A DNA stretch of 37,524 nt from Candidatus Nitrosopumilus sp. Its GTDB lineage: Archaea > Thermoproteota > Nitrososphaeria > Nitrososphaerales > Nitrosopumilaceae. The stretch's first letter is position 1; each line of letters starts with the position of its first letter. Under the pieces are notes generated by a model, which saw nothing but the letters and a program-made list of their open reading frames with translations, was not told the DNA's origin and did no database searches. Both the position numbers and the translations under genes were made by a program. Below are positions 8,512 to 17,936 of this stretch, piece by piece. The stretch is from the NCBI GenBank assembly GCA_013911135.1, contig JACERO010000033.1:1-37524 (forward strand), in the 5' to 3' direction.

Positions 8512-9621
8512 TTATGTTCCTCGTTTCTTGATTATTGTTAATACGTCTTCATCAAGTAAAATATGACTCAATCCTACTCTTTGTCCTCCAAATTTTACAC
8601 TTTTCCCCCAAACCAAACTGTATCTGAATTCTCTCCTTAACCTTCGATGGAGTTTATTGCAGATATCTTCAACTGTATCTCCCTCTCTTGCAATTAATGG
8701 TTCTTTGAAATCAGCTTTTCCTCCTTTTGGTTGCATGTAAATTCTAATAAATTTTAATTTCTCATATATTTTCTCTTTGAGTAATTCAATGTTAATGTTT
8801 GAATTTGCAGACACTTCAACCACTTCTGATTTTATTTTACCCTTCAACTCTTTTAGAAATGCTTTGTCTACTAAATCAATTTTATTTAAAACAGTGATAG
8901 CTTTTGAATAACTAATGTTTCCAGCAACATGATCTGCTAATTGTTCTGATGTGATGTTTTCTCTAATTACAACACGTGCACTAACTATCCCATAAAGATG
9001 TAAAATATCTTTGAGATGTTTCTCTGAAATTTTTGTAAGTCTTACTTGTTGAGCAACTGCAATTCCTCCCATTACTGCTTTTTCAATTGTGATGTTTGGT
9101 GGTAATTGATTAAGTCTAATTCCAATATTTCCTAATTCATTTACTAATACATCTTCATGATATGGTTGAAATACGTCTAATAGAAGTATTACAAGATCTG
9201 CCGTTCTTGCAACCGACAAAATTCTCTTTCCTAATCCTTTACCAGTTGATGCTCCTTTGATTATTCCTGGAAGATCCAAGACTTGGATTTTTGCACCTCT
9301 ATATTCCATCATACCTGGAACTACTGTGAGAGTTGTAAATTGAAATGCACCTATAGTAGATTTTGCCCCCGTCATTTTATTTAGTAGTGTGGATTTTCCA
9401 ACACTTGGCAATCCGATAAACACAACTGTTGCATCCCCTGTCCTTCTGACATCAAACCCATCTTGTTTCATGCCTGATTTTTTAATGACATTGTCTTCCT
9501 GCTCTCTTTTTAATTTCGCAATCTTTGCTTTTAGTAAACCAATGTGATGCTCTGTTGCTTTGTTGATCTGAGTTTTTGCCATTTCATCTTGAATGGCTTT
9601 AATTTTTTCAGGAATTCCCAA
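8512..9621 (-). CDS. DRG-family GTPase (OBG/DRG, with TGS domain)
   Basis: A 369-residue GTPase of the developmentally regulated GTP-binding family, associated with translation and ribosomes. The basic helical N-terminus typical of DRG covers residues 1-50. G1 is GLPSVGKST (70-78), G3 is DLPG (116-119), G4 is NKID, and the TGS domain occupies about the last 75 residues (GDTVEDICNKLHRRLRREF). Length matches the family. It is intact and followed by a 58-aa zinc ribbon in the same operon. It is divergent from the HAD phosphatase gene. Confidence 0.94.
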   Translation of the reverse strand: MGIPEKIKAIQDEMAKTQINKATEHHIGLLKAKIAKLKREQEDNVIKKSGMKQDGFDVRRTGDATVVFIGLPSVGKSTLLNKMTGAKSTIGAFQFTTLTVVPGMMEYRGAKIQVLDLPGIIKGASTGKGLGKRILSVARTADLVILLLDVFQPYHEDVLVNELGNIGIRLNQLPPNITIEKAVMGGIAVAQQVRLTKISEKHLKDILHLYGIVSARVVIRENITSEQLADHVAGNISYSKAITVLNKIDLVDKAFLKELKGKIKSEVVEVSANSNINIELLKEKIYEKLKFIRIYMQPKGGKADFKEPLIAREGDTVEDICNKLHRRLRREFRYSLVWGKSVKFGGQRVGLSHILLDEDVLTIIKKRGT

Positions 9622-9711
9622 TACTATTCATCTACTGCAACATTCTTTTCAAATAAAACCGTACTACTTTACTTACGCAGCAAATATTATTCGGTTTGTA
9701 AAACAATTTGT

Positions 9712-10407
9712 ATGAAAAAGAGAACGTTTGCAGTGGATATTGACGGTACAATTACTGAAAACGGTGGAGGTAGAATACATTTGGATGCACTTGAAGCATT
9801 AAGACATCTAACTAAAATGGGGCATAACGTGATTTTTGTAACTGGTCGCTCTTCTGTTGAGGGATTCCTCCTATCTGTGTTTGGTGGAACTACGCAGATC
9901 TCTGTTGGTGAAAATGGTGGATGTATTACCCTTGATACTAATGAGCATATTTTGTTGGGTAATATTGAAGAATGCAAAAATGCATTTCAAGTTATCAAAA
10001 ACAATATTGATAATGTTAAAGAAAAACCTGTTTTTCCTAGAATGACTGAAGTTGTTTTAGAAAGAACATTTGATCTAGATCTTGCAAGAAAGGTATTGTC
10101 TGAAAATAATCTTAACATGGAACTATCTGATAGTCAGTATGCTTTTCACATCAATTCTTTTGGAATTGACAAAGGTACAGGATTCAGTGAAATCATGAAG
10201 AAACTGTCTATTTCACGCGATGATGTAATAGCCATTGGAGATAGTGCAACTGATATTCCATTGTTTAAGGTAGCAAAAACCAGTATTGCCTTGGGAAATG
10301 CATCTGATCAAGTAAAATCTGAGGCTACAATAGTAGTTTCTGTAAATGCAGGTGATGGTGTTCTTGAAGCATTAGATAAATTAGCACCTAAATTATCTAA
10401 GATATAA
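9712..10407 (+). CDS. HAD-superfamily phosphatase (archaeal phosphoglycolate phosphatase type)
   Basis: A 231-residue HAD hydrolase. Motif I is DIDGTIT with nucleophile Asp9 and acid/base Asp11. VTGRS is motif II-like, and GDSATDIPLF is motif IV. A small cap of the Cof/TA0175 type lies between. The closest functional family is phosphoglycolate phosphatase, though sugar phosphatases look similar. The frame is open from 9544, but that overlaps the divergent GTPase gene. ATG 9712 gives the normal N-terminus, and TTTACTTA lies upstream as a possible TATA box. argS starts one base after its stop codon, so the two are cotranscribed. Confidence 0.88.
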   Translation: MKKRTFAVDIDGTITENGGGRIHLDALEALRHLTKMGHNVIFVTGRSSVEGFLLSVFGGTTQISVGENGGCITLDTNEHILLGNIEECKNAFQVIKNNIDNVKEKPVFPRMTEVVLERTFDLDLARKVLSENNLNMELSDSQYAFHINSFGIDKGTGFSEIMKKLSISRDDVIAIGDSATDIPLFKVAKTSIALGNASDQVKSEATIVVSVNAGDGVLEALDKLAPKLSKI

Positions 10408-10408
10408 G

Positions 10409-12295
10409 ATGACATTCAAATCAATTATTGATGAAATTGAAAATAACATTAACAAGATACTTGGAGACCTTTCAATATCTGATGTACAATTTACTGTTGA
10501 ACCTGCAAAACCTGGTTTTGGTGACGTTAGCTCAAATGTTTCATTTTTACTTTCAAAACAACTCAAAAAAAGTCCTAAAGATATTGCAGAGATGTTATCT
10601 GAAAAATATCAACATTGCACTAATACTATTGTCTTAAAAACTGCAGCACATCCATCAGGTTATTTGAATTTCTTTGCTAACTGGGAAAAATTAAGCCAAT
10701 TAATTCTCTTTGAATCACATCTTCCTGAATTTGGCGATGTGGATATTGGAAAGAATTCTACAATTGTAGTTGAACATACAAGTGTAAATCCTAACAAGGC
10801 TCTTCACATAGGTCACATTAGAAATATTATCATTGGTGATGCTGTCTCTAGAATTCTAAAAAAAGCAAATTACAAAGTTAATGTTTTAAACTATATTGAT
10901 GATTCTGGCCTTCAAGTGGCTGATATCATAGTTGGATTCAAACATCTTGGTTTTGATCAAGAATCTCCTGATGGAAAGAAATTTGATCATTATTGTGGTG
11001 ATGACGTATATGTCAAAACCACTGAAAAATACGAGTCCAATTCTAGCCTTGAAGAGATTAGAAGAAATATTCTTAAAGAACTTGAAGATGGTAATTCTGA
11101 AACTGCTAAATTTGCAGATAAAATTACACGTAGAGTTTTGGCAAATCAACTAGAAACATGTTGGAATCTATCTGTTTCTTATGATTGTCTTAATTTTGAA
11201 TCTCAGATAATTCGTTCAGGATTATGGGATAAAATCTTTGAAAAGATCAAAGAAATGAACCTAATAGAATTTGAAAATGAAGGTAAGAATGCAGGATGTT
11301 GGGTAATTCGTGGTGAGAATAAAGAGGGAGATAAGGTGATAGTCCGAAGTAATGGAACTGCAACGTACATTGCAAAAGATATCCCATATGCTGCCTGGAA
11401 ATTAGGATTAGTTGATGATCCTTTCCATTATCAGAAATATGACAAAGAGCAACCTAGTTCACGAGTTTTGTGGCAAACAACTTTGGACTCTAACAATGAA
11501 TCTGCCCAAAATTTTACTGGCCAAAAAGTAATCACTGTAATTGATTCTAGACAAGCAAGATTACAAAAAATTATCACATCATTAGTGGCCAAATTCAAGT
11601 CAGCCCCTGATGCATACGTCCATCTTGGGTATGAATCAGTTACTCTAAGTTCTGAAACTGCAAAAGTTCTTGGTTTGGATACTGATGGAAAACAAGCTCA
11701 GATGTCTGGCAGAAAGGGACTGTATGTGAATGCTGATTCTGTGTATGGTTTGCTAAAAGAAAAAACAAAAGATGAAACAAAGAAGAGACATCCTGAAATG
11801 GATTCATCTGATGTTGAGAAAATTGCTCACAATGTAGCAGTTGGAACTTTACGTTATGAAATGATAAAACAAGATTTAGATAAAATAATTACTTTTGATT
11901 TAATAAAATCTCTTAGTTTGGATGGGGATACTGCACCATACATACAATATACTCACGCAAGAGCTGCAAGAATATTAGAAAAATCTAAACGCACTCCTTC
12001 AATTGATGTTGATTTTTCTTTGCTGAAAGAACAATCCGAACTTAATCTGATTAAAACAATTGGCATGTTTGATATGCAGGTTCGTGATGCAGTGAATAAT
12101 TTATCTCCAAAAGTTATTGCAAGATACTGTCATGATTTGGCAGTTGCATTCAATTCATTTTATGAGCATGTCAAGGTTTTAGAATTAGGTGATGAATCCT
12201 TGGAGAATTCTCGTCTTTGTATTGTAGATTCATTTAAAATTACTCTTGTAAAAGCACTAGATCTTCTTGGTATAGTTGCACCTGATAGAATGTAA
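10409..12295 (+). CDS. argS: Arginyl-tRNA synthetase
   Basis: A 628-residue class I aminoacyl-tRNA synthetase charging tRNA-Arg. It shows the Add1-like N-terminal domain (GFGDVSSNVSFLL), the signature EHTSVNPNKALHIGHIRN containing HIGH, the KMSKS-equivalent MSGRKG, and a C-terminal anticodon-binding domain beginning near YIQYTHARAARI. Length is normal and no key motif is missing. It is separated by one base from the HAD phosphatase stop codon. The 3' side holds three consecutive hairpins. Confidence 0.97.
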   Translation: MTFKSIIDEIENNINKILGDLSISDVQFTVEPAKPGFGDVSSNVSFLLSKQLKKSPKDIAEMLSEKYQHCTNTIVLKTAAHPSGYLNFFANWEKLSQLILFESHLPEFGDVDIGKNSTIVVEHTSVNPNKALHIGHIRNIIIGDAVSRILKKANYKVNVLNYIDDSGLQVADIIVGFKHLGFDQESPDGKKFDHYCGDDVYVKTTEKYESNSSLEEIRRNILKELEDGNSETAKFADKITRRVLANQLETCWNLSVSYDCLNFESQIIRSGLWDKIFEKIKEMNLIEFENEGKNAGCWVIRGENKEGDKVIVRSNGTATYIAKDIPYAAWKLGLVDDPFHYQKYDKEQPSSRVLWQTTLDSNNESAQNFTGQKVITVIDSRQARLQKIITSLVAKFKSAPDAYVHLGYESVTLSSETAKVLGLDTDGKQAQMSGRKGLYVNADSVYGLLKEKTKDETKKRHPEMDSSDVEKIAHNVAVGTLRYEMIKQDLDKIITFDLIKSLSLDGDTAPYIQYTHARAARILEKSKRTPSIDVDFSLLKEQSELNLIKTIGMFDMQVRDAVNNLSPKVIARYCHDLAVAFNSFYEHVKVLELGDESLENSRLCIVDSFKITLVKALDLLGIVAPDRM

Positions 12296-12298
12296 ATC

Positions 12299-12375
12299 CC
12301 AGAGAGCGACAACACGAATGCTGTTACTCTCTGGTTTGTTGGCGTGCAAACCAATTACCGATAATCGAAGATTGG
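12299..12375. other. Cluster of three hairpins after argS (terminator or small structured RNA)
   Basis: Stem 1 pairs CCAGAGAG (12299-12306) with CTCTCTGG (12327-12334), with an inner AACA/TGTT stem. Stem 2 pairs GGTTTG (12333-12338) with CAAACC (12347-12352). Stem 3 pairs CCAAT (12351-12355) with ATTGG (12371-12375). The stems share bases at their borders, so they are partly exclusive. I could not match them to a known RNA. They may be a 3' UTR structure or processing site of argS. The rest of the 12297-12542 gap shows only the next promoter. Confidence 0.4.
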
Positions 12376-12542
12376 CCCATAAAAATCTGTGCCTATAATT
12401 TTTGAGAAATATGATTTACAGAATTAATTAATATTGTAATAAGTTATGAAAAACATCAATTAATATGTATTTTTCTCATAAAATGATGTTTATTTGTATA
12501 AAATTAACAACTATTGATATTCTAACGTGTTTTTAGACTATT

Positions 12543-15136
12543 ATGGGTCTTGGAATTGCTATTGGTGGCGGTATTATGCTGACCGTGTTAGTTACACTAG
12601 TGGTCACCACTGCGATGACCATTAATGAACATGTCAAAGTGCAAGAAAGTATGCATGAAGGTATGGGATTGATTAACAAATTTCAAAAAACTGACTTTGT
12701 ATTTAATGATACATCAGCAGAAAGTGGTTTGTCTGGTGTTAGTTTTGGGTTAAACAATACTGGCTTAGAAAAATTCTGGGATTATGACGATTCAAACTTG
12801 ATTATTACATATGAAACATTATTGATGGAGTAAAAACTAATGTAACTGAAACACAATCATATTTTTCTGGTTCAAATATTTCGATGGATTGTAATGGAAG
12901 TAATGGTGGAGAAATTCCATTTGGAACATGGTCAATTTCTCAAATCAATGGAGATGTACTGGATCCTGGATTGTTAAACTCTGATGAAACAGCAAAAGTT
13001 GTAACGCCATTAAGTTACCCTTTGTCTAATGAAATATCGACTATTTCACTGACATTTGCCAGTGATGTAGGAAAAACCACGACCGCAAGTTTTGAAACCA
13101 GCTCAAACTGTGTTTGGGAAAATCCAAGCTGGCTTGATAGAAAGCTAATAACAATAAATTATGATTAAGTTTCAGATGATCTTAGTAATTTTCCTGTTCT
13201 GATCAGTGTTGTAGATTCTGATTTACAAGCTAATGCACAAGCCGATGGCGATGACATTTTTTTTACATCTGATGATAAATTAACAAAACTAAATCATGAG
13301 ATTGAAGAATATGATAACTCTGATGGGACACTAGTTGCTTGGGTAAATATTTCTAGCTTGTCTTCAAGCGTTGATACTGAAATTTACATGTATTTTGGTA
13401 ACAGCTTAGCATCAAACCAAGAAAATGCTCAGAATGTTTGGGATGATGATTATATCATGATACAGCACCTCAATGAAACTTCTGGAAGTCATATTGACTC
13501 TACCCAATATGGAAACAGTGGTACAATAACCGGAAATGTTGATCAAACTGTAAGTGGAATTATTAGTGGGGCTGATGAATTTGATGGCTCTGATTCAAGA
13601 ATTAATATTCCAACATCATCAAGTTTGGATACCCTTGATCATATGACAACTGAAGCTTGTTTTTTGCTGATAATATATCTTCAAATGAGGTTATTGCTAG
13701 CTTTTATCGCACAAGTAATGATCGTACGTATTTGTGGTATGATGACCCAGGAGCTGGATTTCGAGTATGGGAGGACATCAATAATTCTAATGACTTTGAA
13801 GCTACGACTTCTTTCACACCTGCAGATGTGACATGGTATCATATTGCATGGACTATTGATGGTACTGACTGGAAAATATACATCAATGGTGTGGAACAAG
13901 GTAGTACTTCTGACAGCTTGACTATGTCTGATATAGGTGATGGGTTTACTACAGTAATAGGTGAGAGATGGAATGGCTCACAAGGCGATAGAACCTGGAA
14001 TGGTGTTCTTGATGAGGTGAGGATTTCAGATATTGCTCGTAGTCCTGACTGGCTTTTAACGCAGTATAATAATCAGTTTTCTCCAGGCACTTTTTATACT
14101 GTTGGTCCAAATGAGGAATTTGCAGATTGGTATGATGGTAGCTGGCAGTATCGAAAAACTATCGCCATTTCCAATGCACAAGTTCCAGAATACCAAACGG
14201 ATTTTCCAGTACTAATTAATTTCACCGATTCCAATTTGAGGGATTTTGCAGACGCTGATGGTGGAGATATCGTTTTTACATCAAGTAATGGTAGAACGCA
14301 ATTAGATCATGAAATAGAATACTATGATACCTCTGATGGCACACTAGTTGCTTGGGTCAAAGTACCAAACCTGTATGCTTTCTCAGATACAACTCTGTAC
14401 ATGTACTATGGACATAACGTAATTGGAAACCAAGAAAATCCTACAGGAGTGGACTAATGGTTATGAATCTGTTTATCACTTAAATGATGATTTTGAAGAT
14501 TCTACTAGCAATAATTATGATGCCACCAATTCTGGAACATCTGACATAGTTGGACTATTGACAGATGCTCAAGACTTTGAGGGTAGCGATAATTCTGATC
14601 ACTTGGATTTGGGAACATGGAACGTTGCTGGCGATGATCTTACAATTCAAACATGGGCTAAATTTGAAAGCTTTACTGAACCTTCTCGTTTACTATCAAA
14701 GGCACAATCAACTACTGCCACAGACAATCATGTTTATGCCTTGGGAGTAGATACTTCTGGACTCCCATTCTTTTACTTAAAATCATGTGATGTTGATAGT
14801 TGTGCAACAAGTGTACTATCTGACTCTGATAGCTTACAAAGTGGAAGGTGGAATTTAGTAACTGCCACATATGATGGTTCTTCGATGAGACTTTTTGTAA
14901 ATGGTACCCAAATAGCAATTAGTTCAGAATCTGGAGACATACGTCAGAACAGCTGGGACATCTATGCAGGTAATAATCCTACAGCACTTGACAGAGACTT
15001 TGATGGAATATTAGACGAGATAAGAATTTCTTCAAATGCACGTTCAGGAAATTGGTTAACTGCAGAATATAACAACCAAGTGTCTTCTGAGACATTTTAT
15101 AGTTTAGGTATACCTGAACAGTTCGGCTTTACATAA
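12543..15136 (+). pseudogene. Membrane-anchored surface protein: FlaF/pilin-like N-terminus plus two DUF2341-LamG units, decayed
   Basis: The pieces join into one protein of about 860 residues. A hydrophobic pilin/FlaF-like N-terminus (GLGIAIGGGIMLTVLVTLVV) and beta-rich segment are followed by two copies of a DUF2341-like unit (DGTLVAWV...YMYFGN; DGTLVAWV...YMYYGH). Each copy is followed by a LamG/concanavalin-like domain. Four lesions break it: an indel near 12815, an in-frame TAA at 13166-13168 where the second copy has CAA (Gln), a one-base loss near 13660 beside a T6 run, and an indel near 14450. It would have been an extracellular glycan- or cell-binding protein. The promoter TATA (GTATAAAAT, about 12496) remains. 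Confidence 0.8.
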
Positions 15137-15137
15137 A

Positions 15138-15171
15138 CAAAATTGTTTGTTCATTTGAACAAACAATTTTG
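15138..15171. terminator. Perfect 15-bp inverted repeat (bidirectional terminator candidate)
   Basis: CAAAATTGTTTGTTC (15138-15152) and its exact reverse complement (15157-15171) flank a 4-nt loop. It sits between the end of the LamG pseudogene and the convergent 45-aa zinc-protein gene. Such a long perfect hairpin is not required for archaeal oligo-T termination, so it may instead be an mRNA-stability structure or recombination scar. Confidence 0.65.
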
Positions 15172-15216
15172 GTCATCTAGAGTGAAAAAATATCTACTAA
15201 ATTAGAAAAATAGGGT

Positions 15217-15354
15217 TTAGTGGCTGTGTCCACAACCACAGGAATCATGATCTTCATGTCCTGCTGATTCTTGTCCTGCACATTTGGAACATTTGTCTGC
15301 ACCTGTTGGTGAGAAAAATCCTATCCCACAAGAGACGCATTTTTGATTTGCCAT
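15217..15354 (-). CDS. 45-residue metal-binding mini-protein (two CxxC plus His-rich tail)
   Basis: Translated directly: ATG at 15352-15354, TAA at 15217-15219. It has KCVSC and KCSKC knuckles forming a rubredoxin-like or zinc-ribbon site. The tail HEDHDSCGCGHSH offers four His and two Cys ligands, as in metal-storage or metallochaperone tails (Ni, Zn, Cu or Co). It lies 39 nt downstream of the unknown 179-residue gene on the same strand and is probably the last gene of that cluster. Confidence 0.8.
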   Translation of the reverse strand: MANQKCVSCGIGFFSPTGADKCSKCAGQESAGHEDHDSCGCGHSH

Positions 15355-15393
15355 AAATGGAATCAGTTTTTGACAGTATTTTATTCTTTTTTT

Positions 15394-15933
15394 TTATGAT
15401 GATTTTTTCATTTTAGATCTTAGATCTGTAATGTATGTATTTTCAGCCATCAATTGTAATATCTCTTCAAGGGTAAATCCAATGTTTTCAGCAGTTTTTT
15501 CAATTTCTCCAAGTATATTCTGTGAAATTGTTCTAGTTACACTCATCTCAATCCATACGCTGTCTGGAATTTTTTCCAACTCTTGATAAAATTCTTTTTC
15601 TGGTTGTATCACATAACTATACACTTTTTTTCCAATGGTGTGCTCAGTAACTTTTATACCACATTTTTCAAATATTTTGATTTCAGTTTTACAGTTGATC
15701 TCTGATTGTTCTTCATTTCCTCCATGATCCACAATTATGCGAATTCCTCTTCTTCCATCAAGAATCATTACTGAATGACCAGCTTGCATGTATTTTGCTT
15801 TCAGTCTATCTTCAATAACACCAAAATCAATGTTAGAAAAATTTTCTTTAATATCTTTTAAGAAATCATCCGATGTCTGTTCTATTATTTTATCCAGATT
15901 GGTTTGCATTTCCAACTTCACTTGATTCGTCAT
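15394..15933 (-). CDS. Hypothetical cytosolic protein in zinc-ribbon/GNAT cluster
   Basis: I do not recognise this family. The frame is open from 15981, but that start would overlap the upstream zinc-ribbon gene by 92 nt. ATG 15933 (179 residues, 44-nt overlap) is preferred, and ATG 15909 (20-nt overlap) is also possible. The protein is helical at both ends with a central alpha/beta stretch (VMILDGRRGIRIIVDHGG). It has no membrane segment and no metal motif. Overlap with the upstream gene implies coupled translation and a shared role. Confidence 0.72.
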   Translation of the reverse strand: MTNQVKLEMQTNLDKIIEQTSDDFLKDIKENFSNIDFGVIEDRLKAKYMQAGHSVMILDGRRGIRIIVDHGGNEEQSEINCKTEIKIFEKCGIKVTEHTIGKKVYSYVIQPEKEFYQELEKIPDSVWIEMSVTRTISQNILGEIEKTAENIGFTLEEILQLMAENTYITDLRSKMKKSS

Positions 15934-16240
15934 TCTTTTTGAATACCCTGTATTCTCCAATAATTGAACTACATTTTTCACAAGTGTATTGCCCTCTTTC
16001 TACTAGTATTAAATTGTCTGCTACTTCTTCATTGGCACTTTCTTCTAATTTTACCTTTGGTGGATTGTTAAATTCGGTTTCACAATTTTTACAATAGTGT
16101 TTGAACATTTTTTCTGTTTCAAGTTTTCCAATTGGTGCCAAAAATAATTTTCCTACTCCTAAATCTGCCTTTTTTGCTTGCTCCTCAGTTAGTTCTGCTA
16201 TAATATATCCTCCAGAGCCTTCAACTTTTAATTCTGCCAA
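15890..16240 (-). CDS. Zinc-ribbon protein with two CxxC motifs
   Basis: A 116-residue protein. The N-terminal 45 residues form an acidic alpha/beta region. Cys50-x2-Cys53 (YCKNC) and Cys87-x2-Cys90 (TCEKC) would bind one zinc across a 33-residue loop. It resembles small archaeal transcription- or translation-associated zinc ribbons, but no exact family is recognised. It sits 23 nt after the GNAT gene, and its 3' end overlaps the next gene, so an operon is likely. Confidence 0.8.
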   Translation of the reverse strand: MAELKVEGSGGYIIAELTEEQAKKADLGVGKLFLAPIGKLETEKMFKHYCKNCETEFNNPPKVKLEESANEEVADNLILVERGQYTCEKCSSIIGEYRVFKKNDESSEVGNANQSG

Positions 16241-16263
16241 TTTACATTGGTGTGATATATGCG

Positions 16264-16896
16264 TCAGATAAGCCTTATGGTATCTGATAATGATTGGATT
16301 GTTTTTTCAATAAGATCAAATCTTTTAGAATAATATATTTCTAAATGCATTTTTCTTACAAACACTTCTACACTTTTCTTGGGAACCCTATCTAATCCAT
16401 TAAATGGAATAATCATCAGATGCATTTTTTCAGCAATGTTTCCAGATTGGGGCGGAATAAAGTATTCAACATTTTCAAAGGTTTTTGCACCAAATTTTTT
16501 ATAAAAACGAATTCTATCTTTTCGTATTTTTTGCTCATCTGAATCATCTACATCTTCTATCTGAATTTCCAACAAAATACCAAGAAAATCTTTTGATTGT
16601 ATTGCATCTATACAATATTGAAGTAACTTTGAGCCTATTCCTCTTCTCTGAAATAAATTATTAATCACCATATAATCTAGTAACGCAATTTTTTCATTTT
16701 GAAGTTCATACACTAATGCAAATCCAATAACCACATTATCTTCTTTGACTAGATACAGATGAAAATTTTCATCGTTTTTTACCATTTCATTTAATTTTTC
16801 GATTGGCCTTCTTTCAACATCTGAAAAAGAATTTCTGTATAATTCTTTGAGATTAAAATCGTCAAATTTATTTGCTTCAATTATCTCTATTTTCAT
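16264..16896 (-). CDS. GNAT-family N-acetyltransferase
   Basis: About 210 residues. The acetyl-CoA-binding motif A is clear in LFQRRGIGSKLLQYC, preceded by the beta4 strand IALLDYMVI. It probably acetylates a small molecule or protein; the substrate is unknown. The frame is open from TTG 16917, but ATG 16896 lies about 25 nt from the TATA-like AAAGTTTATGC and fits a leaderless start. It is the first gene of a minus-strand cluster with two zinc proteins. Confidence 0.87.
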   Translation of the reverse strand: MKIEIIEANKFDDFNLKELYRNSFSDVERRPIEKLNEMVKNDENFHLYLVKEDNVVIGFALVYELQNEKIALLDYMVINNLFQRRGIGSKLLQYCIDAIQSKDFLGILLEIQIEDVDDSDEQKIRKDRIRFYKKFGAKTFENVEYFIPPQSGNIAEKMHLMIIPFNGLDRVPKKSVEVFVRKMHLEIYYSKRFDLIEKTIQSLSDTIRLI

Positions 16897-17031
16897 ACAA
16901 GCTGGATTTTCTTGCAATGCATAAACTTTTCATGGTATATTTCAGATGAATTTCTTTCATTTTTCAGGCTAGAATGAATCTACATTAATGAAAAACAGTA
17001 GATTCTTATCTAAAATTTTTAGGGAAAATCC

Positions 17032-17874
17032 ATGGATAAAATAAAGCAAAATTCTCCTGTATTGTTCTACTTTAATCATTCAAAAAAATGGTTAATGAAA
17101 ATTTCAAAAAAAGAATCTCTTCATACACATATTGGAGTAATCAAACATTCTGATGCAATTGGAAAAGAATATGGTTCTAGAGTAATGACTAACAAGGACA
17201 AGTATGTCTATCTTCTAAAACCAACAATGTATGATTATGTAATGAAACTTCAACATAGTACCCAGATTGTTTACCCAAAAGATCTTGGTTATATTGTTGC
17301 AAGAGCTGGAATTGAAAGTGGTCAAAAGATTTTAGAAATTGGAACTGGTAGTGGCTCACTTACCTCTTTTGTAGCTAGTATTGTAAAACCACGTGGTCAT
17401 GTGTACACTTTTGATGTTGATGAAAATTTTATGAAGATAGCTGAAAAAAATATCAAAAAAGCAGGAGTTTCAAAATATGTTACACAACATAATCTGAATC
17501 TTAAAACTGCAAAAAAAATGCCATTGGCAGATATGGATGTGGCATTAATCGATTTAGGTGATCCTTGGACAGTTCTTCCTCAAGTACGTAAGATGTTAAA
17601 AGGCAGCGGTTCAATTTTTGCTATTTGTCCTACCATGAATCAATTGGAAAAATTAACTATGGGTCTAGTTGAAAATGAATTTACTGATATAGAATCAACT
17701 GAACATATTTTGCGTAGAATAGAAGCTAGGGAAGGAAAAACCAGACACTCTTTTCAAGGAATTGGTCATACTACCTATCTCTGTTATGCTAGAAAGGCAT
17801 TTTTTGGTAGAAAATCAAAAAATACTAAATCAAAAACTACCAAAAAAATTACTAAAAAAACTATCAAAAAATAG
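17032..17874 (+). CDS. trmI: tRNA (adenine-57/58-N1)-methyltransferase TrmI
   Basis: A 280-residue class I SAM methyltransferase. SAM motif I is LEIGTGSGSL, the acidic motif II is FDVDEN, and the catalytic-strand motif is DLGDPW (usually DLPDPW). The N-terminal beta domain is present, and HILRRIEAREGKTRHSF matches the family C-terminus. Archaeal TrmI makes m1A at positions 57 and 58 of tRNA. A Lys/Thr-rich tail of about 25 residues (KSKTTKKITKKTIKK) follows, probably for nonspecific RNA contact. It lies upstream of nnrD on the same strand. Confidence 0.93.
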   Translation: MDKIKQNSPVLFYFNHSKKWLMKISKKESLHTHIGVIKHSDAIGKEYGSRVMTNKDKYVYLLKPTMYDYVMKLQHSTQIVYPKDLGYIVARAGIESGQKILEIGTGSGSLTSFVASIVKPRGHVYTFDVDENFMKIAEKNIKKAGVSKYVTQHNLNLKTAKKMPLADMDVALIDLGDPWTVLPQVRKMLKGSGSIFAICPTMNQLEKLTMGLVENEFTDIESTEHILRRIEAREGKTRHSFQGIGHTTYLCYARKAFFGRKSKNTKSKTTKKITKKTIKK

Positions 17875-17936
17875 CCTCAACTATTAATTCAAACTCCAAA
17901 ACAAGATTTATTCCTCTATTTTTAGAGTATATTGTA

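Noticed and set aside
12297-12378. tRNA gene
   Set aside because: The hairpins do not form a cloverleaf and lack T-loop and D-loop consensus bases.
15909-15981. Longer N-terminus for the unknown protein (start at 15981)
   Set aside because: It would overlap the upstream zinc-ribbon gene by 92 nt; later ATGs give ordinary overlaps.
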